Below are positions 1 to 10,700 of a DNA stretch of 64,000 nucleotides, in pieces. The position numbers and the translations under genes were made by a program. This stretch comes from Hypomesus transpacificus (taxonomy: Eukaryota; Chordata; Actinopteri; Osmeriformes; Osmeridae), in the NCBI RefSeq assembly GCF_021917145.1, contig NC_061074.1, positions 10,070,860 through 10,134,859 of the forward strand. The letters run 5' to 3'. The notes beneath the pieces are model-generated. The model was given only the letters and a program-made list of their open reading frames with translations, made no database searches and was not told the DNA's origin. Positions within the stretch are counted from its first letter, which is position 1. Each line of letters starts with the position of its first letter.

Positions 1-912
1 AACATAAAGCAATTGCTCCAGGCTGTTGATTTTGCATAGCCTCTGCAAGGTTTGGCATAATACGAGGAGCAGGTTTTAGTAGTATTGGGAGGAAAGGCCT
101 TGAATAAGTACATTTATCTTTATTTAATGTGTAAATGAATGTTGTTCACAACAATTATTTACTGCTCTTCACATTATCACTATAAATCCTGAAGATTTAA
201 AGTATATAAATATGTATATTAGTTGACATTATGGAAATAGAAAAAAATGGCTTTTATGTTATCAACCTAGATTAATAACCTGTATTAGTTCATTAGGATT
301 AGTTAATTATAAAATTATTCCAGCCATATAAGAAATACAATCTTGCTGCATTGTTTACATAATATTTTAGTGTGTAATTGATATGCTATTGATGTATTTT
401 GCACTCTGCCTGGTAAATACAGACCAATCCTTGACATTGACCACCAAAATAAAGCAATATAACAAGCAAAACCTGAGCTGAGTGTGAGCCTAGAGATGCC
501 ATCAATAGGGATTGATAGATTTTGTGCCAAGGTCTGGTCGGGATTCGGTTTAATTTGTGGTTCATCTTGTGCATAGGCTACTAGCAAGCAGGGCATTTCA
601 TGAACACAGGCCTGTCATTTTTTAGGTAAATTTAACGGACAAAATGCCAATGTCTGAACATTTGTCCAAAAGGCTATAGTTTACATGTTACAGTCATACA
701 TGCGACAAACGGTAGGCCTACGCCCAAAATTTAAAGGATTTGGTATCTTGTTGGCGCAATTTACCCGGAAGTCTATGGGACGAAGTAATTCATGTTTACG
801 TTCATGAATTGATGACGTAGTCCATGTTACATTTTGTATATGCCAATTTACAGCCTATTTAAATGGATGCATAACTTAAAATCTACCTAATATAGGTGTT
901 TAATATCTAACC
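1..912. other. 5' flank of the orphan gene, no gene seen
   Basis: AT-rich sequence with only short unconvincing open frames on either strand. No repeat family, tRNA or coding exon could be supported. It presumably contains the promoter of the small gene starting at 913, but I saw no clear TATA box. Confidence 0.5.
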
Positions 913-1796
913 ATGGCATTAAATGAAAAACCCGTTCAAACATTGAAAGGGGGACTGGAGTACGTCAGGGATAATGATGTTTGCTCCTGTTGTGCTTTGC
1001 AGTATCTTGACCGGATGGCTCTGGAGGACTCCGTCCCACAGCAGGTCTTCTCCAGTGAAGGGAAGGCGGTGCTGACGGCCAAACTCCTGCTTCTGGACCA
1101 CATGACCCGTCTGGAGAACGAGGTCATTGAACCCAAGAGGAAGAGAAGCTTCCCAGGGTCCAACACTCCACTGGATCGCCTCTCCATAAGCACCATGGAT
1201 CCTAAGGGCTCTAAGCAGAGGTACCGGCACTAATTAGCAGAGGGATCGGCCGTCGCTATAGAAACACTCCATTTTTCAGCAGTGGAGGATCAAACATACA
1301 AAGTAGTTTGATTGGCCGAAATGCTATCAAGCTAGAACCACTCTGTATGAGCAGCTTAACTGTTAAGTAAATAATGTGATGTTGCTCTATATTGATTCCA
1401 ATCCATAGTATTCCGGGGAGTCAGGTGGCTGAATGGTGAGGGAATCGGGCTGGTAATCTGAAGGTCGCCAGTTCGATTCCTGGCTGAGCCAAATGACGTT
1501 GTGTCCTTGGGCAAGGCACTACACCCTACTTGCCTCGGGGGGAATGTCCCTGTAGTTACTGTAAGTCGCTCTGGATAAGAGCGTCTGCTAAATGACTAAA
1601 TGTAAATGAAAAAGGAAATAGTATGTGTTGTTGCTGGCAAGGTGAGGAATGATTTCTTGGCATGTGATGTACACACAGTAAATGTCTTTGGGATTTCTTT
1701 TGTCTCTACAGGAAAGTGGTAGAGCTACCGAGAAGAAGAGTCAGTGTTCCCATCGACAGGATTGGAGTAGGTCGTCTACCCAGCAGCCGGGGGTAG
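913..1796 (+). CDS. Small two-exon gene, unknown 130-aa protein
   Basis: Two exons join cleanly. Exon 1 is 913-1220, ending in AG before a GT donor at 1221. Exon 2 is 1712-1796, after a pyrimidine-rich acceptor ending at 1711, with stop TAG at 1794-1796. The junction is phase 2 and restores an Arg codon. The ATG has a good context (ACCATGG). The 130-aa product is soluble, with no signal peptide or membrane segment. A CSCC cluster lies near residue 19, a helical stretch ([20 protein letters not shown]) follows at about 50-72, and the C-terminal third is very basic, with two similar motifs, TPLDRLSIS and [12 protein letters not shown], one on each side of the intron. Possible polyadenylation signals (AATAAA) lie at 2217 and 2352. 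I do not recognise the family. The phased splice and the repeated motif argue that it is real. It is not related in sequence to its neighbour masp1. Confidence 0.6.
1415..1608 (+). mobile_element. tRNA-derived SINE, copy 1
   Basis: About 190 bp inside the intron of the orphan gene. The 5' part resembles a type II (Leu/Ser-like) tRNA with an A-box like TGGCTGAATGG and a B-box like GTTCGATTCC. A conserved unrelated body follows, then a 3' tail containing TCTGGATAAGAGCGTCTGCT and ending in TAAATG repeats. Seven further copies in this window share the whole structure. Confidence 0.85.
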
Positions 1797-2021
1797 AGTG
1801 CTCGTGCGAGAGCCCCTGATCTAGATAGGTATAGAATGGACATGCCACAAACCACACAGCACAGCAGTGCTTACAGTAAAACCATGGAGAACTCTTAACT
1901 CATAGTGGAGCCTTAAAATAACTTCTCTAACAGCACTAGAGACATGACATTAAACAAGTTTATCCCTGTCTGTTTTCTCTGTCTACAGGGTAGCCATCAC
2001 AGAAGGATTATGCATGTTAGG

Positions 2022-2100
2022 CACACAGCCTCACACACAGCCTCACACACAGCCTCACACACAGCCTCACACACAGCCTCACACACAGCCTCACACACAC
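2022..2100. repeat. 12-bp minisatellite
   Basis: About six near-perfect copies of a 12-bp unit (AGCCTCACACAC) downstream of the orphan gene. It is open in two frames and gives artificial His/Thr-rich peptides. Confidence 0.9.
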
Positions 2101-2612
2101 CCCCCTGCCTCCTACTTCCATCAGCCTACATATATTTTTGGGCAGAAATTACCCCCACTCCCTGCTCACCACCACACATACACCACTCCTTCAGATACAA
2201 CTGATAAAAACAGATCAATAAAATACCATATAAGCACACAGACATAACTTCCATCACACCTTTAGGTCACACAAGACTTGCTTTATGTAGTTCATGCACA
2301 CATGGTCTGTTCACTTTGACTGGAGGCTGATTGAGTGGCAATGGCCTTGACAATAAACTGTATGACTAAACTGCCTTAGTTGTTTTGACAAAGTCTGTTT
2401 TCATTTACTGATGATAGTGTACACATTAAAAGAAAATTTAATATAATTGTCGGATAACACAGGTCGATATTTTGGAACCGTCGAATGCTTTTGGAAACAA
2501 TATAACGCTGCAGCAAAGGCTTCGGGCATATGAAAATAAATTGGTATCTTGCTCATGCACTTTATCTGGAAGTGGAGGACACTGGCTCCATCATGTGGGT
2601 AGAATCATTCAA

Positions 2613-2696
2613 TATCTGAGTCATATGTCTGCCCTTTAACCAATCAGGGGCTCAATCTGAGTCATGTGTCTGCCCTTTAACCAATCAGGGGCTCAA
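2613..2696. repeat. 42-bp tandem duplication
   Basis: Two adjacent 42-bp copies differing at one position. Each contains an ACCAATCAG (CCAAT-box-like) element. A pyrimidine-rich repetitive stretch (TCATTCCCCTCC units) follows at about 2835-2920. No coding potential. Confidence 0.8.
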
Positions 2697-3290
2697 TGCT
2701 ACACAGGTTGTGCGAACAAAAACATGAGTATAATGGAGAGATGATGACAACTACAGAGGCAAAAATGGAAGTCGCTGATGTAGAGATAAAAACAAAATGG
2801 AGAAACTCTGAATCCCCATTGGCGTCCCGTGCCACCCTCCATCATTCCCCTCCCTCCATCCCTCTATCATTCCCCTCCATCCCTCGAACATTCCCCTCCC
2901 TCCATCCCTCTATCAGGATTTGGCAGAGGCTGTCTGTGAATCTTTGGGGTCTGAATAACATCAGAGCAATCCAAACCACACGCAAAACAGTGCATATATT
3001 AGGTTAGACATCACAGGTGACCTCTGATGTCAGAAACAACCTGAACAATGGAAAGGAAACCATTGTGATTTATATAGATTGCATTCAGGAGGACTTTACT
3101 TGGACAACTGTTTATAAGTATTATGATAAACATGTTACAGAACAAAGGTCAAACGCCACCAGCCATCGATAACAAAACAAAGACTCCACAACGAAGTCTG
3201 AGGCAGCTCAGCTTATATAACCATTCTAATGAGTTTAACACAAAACAGCACAAAACAGGTGCGTCTTAATATTTCGGTGATGCAGATCGG

Positions 3291-3369
3291 CGCTCAGATA
3301 CCGTGCAATCCGTGACACATACAGAGATGCGCTCAGACGCCGTGTGATCCGTGACACATACAGAGATGC
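3291..3369. repeat. 39-bp tandem duplication
   Basis: Two copies of a 39-bp unit beginning CGCTCAGA. It lies just beyond the likely polyadenylation site of masp1. Confidence 0.8.
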
Positions 3370-3388
3370 TCTATAAGTAAATACAAAC

Positions 3389-3394
3389 TTTATT
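3389..3394 (-). terminator. masp1: Likely masp1 polyadenylation signal
   Basis: AATAAA on the minus strand, about 475 bp beyond the masp1 stop codon. It is the first canonical hexamer I found downstream, so the 3' UTR is probably around 0.5 kb. Confidence 0.45.
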
Positions 3395-3868
3395 GATGGT
3401 CTTGGAAATGTATTACCTTGTGTACGTAAGGTGGTTTCTCAGAAGAGACCATTTTGGAGGAACCCATATTACAAACACTGGGAAATGTCTGATTTGGGGT
3501 TAATCAAACATGGATTTGGATTCATATTAAATTCATTGCTTTATAACAGGTTATGTATAGTATAGTTGTTGGTAGCAACGCTGGGCTGAATATAGAAGGC
3601 TTTTGACAGCAGTGGAGCTGTCTATGACATCTTTAGATATTCTTTTAAGCTTTATACATGAAGTGTTTTGTGTATTTTGTAATAGTATTAGCGTTTGACA
3701 GATATTATACATAGCTCACATCGACATTTAACCCCAACCTGTGAAGCTAATTTACAGTACAGTTTGCATAGTGATTTCTTGTGACAATATATTTCAGAAT
3801 ATAAAAGCGTGTAAAAGTGACTTGTTCTGAGTCAGAGGAGTGTACAGAGGAGATCAGGGGTAAATACC

Positions 3869-4719
3869 TCACCACCAAGATCCAGTCCCCAGGTGAGCGT
3901 GCAGCCAGTCTACGTAATTAGCCACCCTGGTGTAGACCCCATACACTCTCTGACTCCCGCACTCCTCTGGGCCCCCCCAGGACACCAGTCCATGGGCCAC
4001 CCAGCGTCCTCCCTCAGGGTCCTCCATCACAAAGGCCCCTCCACTGTCCCCCAAGCAGGTGTCATGGCCTCCTTCGTAGAAACCGGCACAGAACATGTTG
4101 TCGGTGATGTTGTAGTTGAGAGACCGCGAGGCGTAGCTCGACTCGCACTCCTCCTGAGCCACCACCGGCAGCTTCACGTACTGCAAAACGTCTGCCACCA
4201 GGCCCGTGTCCGAGGCATTAGGGTTGGAGATGCCCCAGCCTGCCACCAGCCCCAGGGTGTTGAGGGGCGGGGCGTGGTGTCCCTTATCCTGTGGAGGGGG
4301 AAGGCAGACGGGACGGACAAGCTGGCTGAACGGGACCACGTGGCTCAGCTTGACCAGGGCGATGTCGTTGTCGTAGTTACGGGGGTTGAAGTTGGGGTGG
4401 AGGACGATCCGCTCCACGGAGCGGTTTACGGCCTGGTCTTTGGCACTTGCGTTGTGGAGGCCGAGGTAGACGCGAATGTGTGCAGGCGCCACGGGCACCA
4501 CGCTGGCGTCACGGCGCTGAGAACGCAGCACGTGGGCGGCAGTGAGGACCCAAGACTCAGAGAGAAGTGCACCGCTGCCAAACCAGCTATCCTCCGGCAC
4601 ACGAGACACATCATCTATAGTCAACAGAACCTGCCAGGGGAAGAGGCCTGACACTGCATTGCGCCCGCCAACGATGCGTTTCATCTGGGCAGGGAAGGGC
4701 TGTGATGGCTCCCCGCACG
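3869..4719 (-). CDS. masp1: masp1 exon 11: MASP-3 serine protease domain
   Basis: One uninterrupted exon carries the activation peptide and the whole chymotrypsin-like domain. It opens with CGEPSQPFPAQMKR, then the activation bond R|IVGG. The catalytic triad is His in LTAAHVL, Asp in YDNDIALV and Ser in CLGDSGGA. VAGWGISNPNAS, DNMFCAGFYEGG and WGGPEECGSQRVYGVYT closely match the mammalian MASP-3 exon as I remember it. An intronless AGY-serine protease exon is characteristic of MASP-2/MASP-3, whereas MASP-1 uses six exons with a TCN serine codon. The active-site serine codon here is in a GAC AGT GGG context (AGY type). The antisense open frame over the same bases is a shadow. Confidence 0.95.
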
Positions 4720-7700
4720 CTGGAAAGACATGTTTAGATATTACTTATATTATCACAGCAATCAATATTTTTGATCCCTTATGGACTACTTTTGAACATG
4801 CCAAACGTCGTCAAAACATATCCTACGATTCCTTTAGGGATTTGTGCCTTAAAGGGGAAGTTCCCCAAAAAATCTAAAATATATTTGTATCCATTTATAT
4901 ATATAGTTGTCAAGTTTCAGATATTGGCTTCTCTCGAACATAATGGAGGGAGAGGGCACTCTGTTTGTGGTGTTCAAAGTACTAAAGAAAATACCTTTGG
5001 AAAACTCAACCTTACCAGAAATCACAACTTGGTTCTTCTAGATAATCCACACTTTGTTGTGAGCAGTTTCATTTAGGAACTATATTCATGGGGTTTAGTA
5101 GAGCCATCTCATGATTGTGGTGTGGGAGAACTGTCTTTTCATGCCTTTTCCACCTTCATTCTTAAGTATCACATGAGACTATAAGGGTGTATGAAAGTGC
5201 ATATCTCACATCTCACCAGGTATACAGGTAGGGAGTTTGGTTCCAAGTTCTACGTTGATCCAATCTCCCCTTTCCCCACAGGTATAAGTGCCTGCAGAGT
5301 GTATGGTACAGTTTTACATACACATAGAACAGCACTGCAGTAGAGTGTGTGCGCTAGAGACCGGTCGACCCACTGTTAGTCTTGGGGTGAATCTGCAACA
5401 TGGAGGCCCTGCAGCTGTACTGAATCTTAGACCCATAATGAGTGCCACTGTCTGGGCTCTCGAAGGTCACGTCAGCCATGGCAACCTTCTCTGGAGCTCC
5501 ACAGTCCACTACTGAGGAGGAGGAGGAAACACAGTTATGACGGACCGAGTTCTTCGTCTTAAAAGGTGCTCTGTGATCACAGATATGAAACAATGTGTAG
5601 AAAATTCGATTTGTGAACTGTCTAAAATAGAGAGAATTGCAGGCAGCAGATCAGACACTATCCTTTTTGAAAAGGTCCACATGCAACAGATAAAAGCTGT
5701 TCCCCTAAGAACAGGTTATGCCAGATTGACTGATTGAACACATTACAATGATACAAATGGGTTGACTTGGAGAGCAAATTTATGAATTGCTGGAGAGTGA
5801 TGAACCACTCATTTTAGTACTGTACATCATCATGTAGGCACAATCCTATACAGATCCAGAATGGTTAGAGATTCCCAACATATGTCTATCTTGGATATTA
5901 ATGTTTGTTATTTTGACATGTCTCTGTTAGTAACACAAACACAAACAAACTCCATTTAATAGATTCCAGGGCCCGAGTTTATTGCAAAGAGAAATATTTG
6001 AACATATCAAAAATACACAAAGTCTCAGATTAGGAGTAAAGTTGAATTGACGGCATATAATAGAATTATATATGACTTCTCTTCTAAACACCAATCTTAC
6101 CTACTATACTGTTAACAACTGCTGCCTGACAGGGAACTCTGATGTTGTGGCATTCTCATAGGGGTCTAGAGCAGTGTCTGACTGGTTAGAACTCAGAGCA
6201 GAAATCAGAAGATTCTCTGAGATTTATTTTCTGGAGGGCAGCGGAACAGGGTATGAGGCACGAGAAGAAAGAGAGGAAAAATGAAAAGACAGTATAGTAA
6301 AATACACAAAACACAATTCATAAGGTTAGTGCTACAACTTCAAAAAATTGATCCTGACCATGATATCAGTCATATTAAATTGGTATGTTCTGTTTTGTTA
6401 TTTCTTACTTTCGCACTGTGGAAGACTGCTAGTCCAGTTGCCATCTTTCTGACATTCTATCTGGTAGTGACTCAGCTCCTCTCCATCCTTTTAGACAGAA
6501 AAAGAAGGAGAGAAATATGTGTTTATATTGTAGCTGATATTCACAGGATTCCTGTGATTTCATCCACAAATGAGGAGGAACCAGTATTGCGGGAAGGAGG
6601 TGTGCCGCAGCACGCAGCAGCAGTACACGTTCCTGTGGCCACGTGAGGAACTGTTCCTCGTCATAAATAGCTTGATCCACTGTTAGCGGCCACAAGAGGG
6701 CAGACAAGATCTTATTAAGAAACAAGCCTTCTTTTTATGAGTGAGTTCTAAATATTACCGACGCTTCCGTCAGAATGAGTTATTTTTTCAAAACGAAAGC
6801 TTTTAGTTAGCGTTTTAGTTAGCTTCCGTTACCTAGCAACCTAGCATAATACTCGTAGCAATGCTACTACCTGCTAGTGTTACTTGTTAGCCTCCTAATT
6901 GTAAATTTTGAAGCCATACTATAGCGTTTGTCATATAGTTTTTGTCTATAGGAAAAAAGTAGGTTGGAATGTTCAGAATCACACGTGTGACGGTACTCTG
7001 TGGGGCCCCTTTCGAACGATCACATATATGTGACGCTACTAATTAACAGGTTAAATTGATCTCAGGCAAAACCGTTGTCCTCATGGCATACATTCTCTCT
7101 ACACAGGCCAGCCTTACCTTAAACAGACTGTAACCAGGGTCACACGTCACCAGGATATGATCTCTGAAAGAGTATTGGACCTGGGTTGGGTTCAGCTGGC
7201 CGTGGAGAGGTGTAGGAGGGGCTGGACACTGTTGGCTGGCTGAAATACAGGATGGGTCACAAATGACTAAGGAGAAACATACACACAAAAAATGTATGAA
7301 TGTAAAGTAAATGCTAATGTCTCATCATAAAAAATGTTGGGTAATAATTGATTTGGGCTGCATTTTAAAGGTTCATTCATCCTCCGCCTCACCGACAGAG
7401 GTGTATGTCATCCTCCAGCCAATGTTCTCCCCAGAGTTGTCACTGTGGAAATACACCTCCACCTTGTTGCTCTCTGTCTGGATCCTGCCTGGTGACTGGC
7501 CACCACAGAAAGGTCCAAACTCCTTCTGTCCATCCTGGATCTGAGGGTCACAAGTCATGTCCATCACCATCACCATTAACATCACATTTAGTCATTTGGC
7601 AGACGCTCTTATCCAGAGCGACTTACAGTGAGTACAGGGACATTCCCCCCGAGGCAAGTAGGGTGAAGTGCCTTGCCCAAGGACACAACATCATGTGGCG

Positions 7701-10700
7701 CGGCGGGGAATCGATCCGGCAACCTTCTGATTACTAGCCCGACCCCCTCACCGCTCAGCCATCTGACTCCCTATTAACACCCCCCCCATTAACATCACCA
7801 TCTTGTGTGTGTAAGCTATTCAAGTCAGATGCACTGCCCAAACCATAATGCAATTTGTGTTTGGGGATTATCATGTATGGCTTCAACTTGCATTAAGCAT
7901 CCATTTCAGGAAAGATAAACTGTAGTAATCGTACTTTCAGACAGGGATGTGAGAGATCTGTCTCACCCATAGATAGTGTTTAGTGCAATTTGTTGTGGGC
8001 ATGACGGAGATGCCAGTGTGGCCAAAGGAAAGTCCACAGCGCCCTCCAGTTCCCAGGTACTGGGTCAGAGGGAATGTTACTTATGCCTAATCCACTGTCT
8101 ACCTTGCTGTGACCTTTCATAGCATAGTCTGGATTGACCTCTGGTTTACCCAGATTACTTGCATGTTTTTGTAATAGTTTAGCTCTAATGCATACAAGCT
8201 GAATGAACAAAACAACTCTGGCAATCTCTAAGCTTCAGCTTCGTTTGTGCTATGTATGGTCTTGGTTAGAAGGAGTGCACATGGCATTGTAGCAAGGACA
8301 GGTGACATCCAAGTAACGCTCATCGTGATGTAGTCATAGGTACAAGTAACCCTCACCTTGACGTAGTCATAGGGAAAAGTAACCCTCACCTTGACGTAGT
8401 CATAGGGAAAAGTAACCCTTACCTTGACGTAGTCATAGGGACAAGTAACCCTTACCTTGACGTAGTCATAGGGACAAGTAACCCTCACCTTGATGTAGTC
8501 ATAGGGACAAGTAACGTCAGGGTGATCCTCAACGTCAAAGGTTTTGTCAAACTCCAGTACAAGCAGGAATCCTTCCTCCAGCTGGATGCGGTAGAGGCAG
8601 TCCGAGCTCTTGGGGTAGGGGTTAGGGAAGTCAGAGCTGGCCAGCACTCCTGACCGCTCAGTGAACACGTTGTCACTACACTGGACTGAAACACATCACA
8701 GGGAGCTTCTTTAGATCATCTACAGAAGAATATCATAAATGTTACATGCGCTCAAAATATTATCTAGATGCACCGTGGCGTGGATTCTACAAGGAATTAA
8801 TGAGAAGGATTATTTGATGTTCATATACTCTTGTTTACACTAGGCAGAGTAGTGATCGCAGAGTTTGAGAAATAAATATCAATAGCTCTCTATCACCTTT
8901 AAGAATGAGAATGTTATAGCCAAATTGAGTGGTAGCAGAGGAAGCTAATTAAAATTTCTCAGAGCATTAGCAAGCTTTCCCCTGAGCCTTTATCCCTTAA
9001 TGGACTACTGTGGGAACAAAATTATTTTAAAACATTATGTATGTAAAAGGAAGTAGCTATGGATTGAGTTAATTCCACACACACAAAAATGTTTGAATGA
9101 AAGGTTTCTGGCGATCTAAAATTGATCAAAAAATAAAGCAAAAAGTGTGTAAAATGTACCTCGACAGGTCCTGTTGTCTGAATGCAGCAGGTAACCGTAG
9201 CGACAGGAACAGTAGTAACCTGCCACAAAATTGTGGCAGAAATGGTCACAGACCAAGTCCTCATCGTTCCTGTCTCTGCACTCATCAACGTCTGTGTGGT
9301 GGGCATGCGACAATGAGTTATGAGGAGATGAGGAAGGGAGAGAGAAAGTGTCAGTCACCAGGAATCTTCTTAAAGCCAAGCGCACTTATTTAGTCTAATT
9401 CTTTACCTTAAGCAAAACACAATAACGTGGTTACTGTAGTTTTCAGTTTTTTTTTGTAAACTTAGTTATAGTTTTCAAGGTTATTTTGAGTAAAATGCTA
9501 AACAATATAAAATACGTAGTATTACTGGTCATAGAATACAGCACAGAGGGAGCATATCTATGAGACGCAGCTTTACGTGATTCAAGTCCGTTTTTTTCCT
9601 TGTCAGTCTTACAGAACGAACAGAAGCGTAGGAACACAGATATTAGCACACATTTATTAGACTAAACACTGAAACATTCATATTTTGTGTCTTGTTTTAG
9701 GTTTGTAATCAAATACGATGGATGTATTTGATATCTGGACCCTCACCTACGGCACTGTAATGGGCCTGGAAACCAGAAAAGTGCTCCTCATCGGAGAAGT
9801 CCGACCTGAAACAGACACTGAGAGAGTTCTTGGGTGAGGTGATGACTCGCTCCCCTGGAACAAGCTCAGTGTCTGTGTTCTCTCGGCCACAGAACACAGC
9901 TAGCTCCTCCCTTTCCGCCTCCACCTGAATACACAAACACAAACACGTTTTTAAAAAGCACACACGTACCGTGTGCACACACGTACCGACAAGGCAACTT
10001 AGTCCTGAAGAAGGAAGCTCAGAGATACGAATTTGCATGCCTGTGAATCAGCTAAAGGGAACTAATTGTGAACTACATGATTGATTCATTCCACCTTCCT
10101 CCTCTACACCACAACCCATGAGAGACCCTGGTTAATGTTGTTTACATTATAGACAAGGGCAGTCGCCTTATCTGGTGCTCTGATAGCATGTTTACACTAG
10201 GACTGTCACTGAACGGACGATTACCCCCGACGAACACAGAACACAAAAAGCCAAAAGGTCTACAAGAAAAGGAGTCCTTGCAACATTGTTGCAAAAAATA
10301 TTTAGCTTCCGACAGTAAACTTGTTCATGAAGTTCACAAATGACTTAAACTTAAAAATACAAAATCAATCAATCAAGAGTGTTGTTGCTATAGTGCATTG
10401 CTGTAGGACTAACATATGAATGAGGAGGTGCAACGCTACGAGCTAACTCAAGTGGAATGAACGCTATCAACTCCTTGGACAGGACACTGTCTGTCCTTCA
10501 CACACACAACCATTTGTCAATCCAGTCTACAACCATTCGCACTTACGTTACTGTAATACAGATAATATTGAGAGAAGTATTGTTGTTTAAAAAGCTATAC
10601 AACAACACTATTTAGTACCCTTCTAGTAACAGATCAGACGTTTTTTTAAACATATGGTAACAAAACATCTGATCTGTGTTACCAAAGGGGTACTAAATAG

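Noticed and set aside
1415..1490. tRNA gene
   Set aside because: The tRNA-like head is part of a 190-bp SINE repeated eight times; the cloverleaf is imperfect and followed by the SINE body.
1944..2247. His/Thr-rich open frames after the orphan gene
   Set aside because: Artefact of the 12-bp minisatellite.
3893..4651. Long plus-strand open frame (252 codons)
   Set aside because: It is the antisense of the masp1 protease exon. The minus strand carries the catalytic triad and family motifs.
6575..6690. Plus-strand peptide VCRSTQQQYTFLWPREE inside a masp1 intron
   Set aside because: Looks protein-like but has no acceptor/donor pair in phase, no neighbouring exon and no family match.
8228..8488. 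Open frame continuing past masp1 exon 5 treated as a long CUB exon
   Set aside because: The extension is the 33-bp repeat plus intron. Homology places the exon end at 8489, and exon 6 joins in phase from there.
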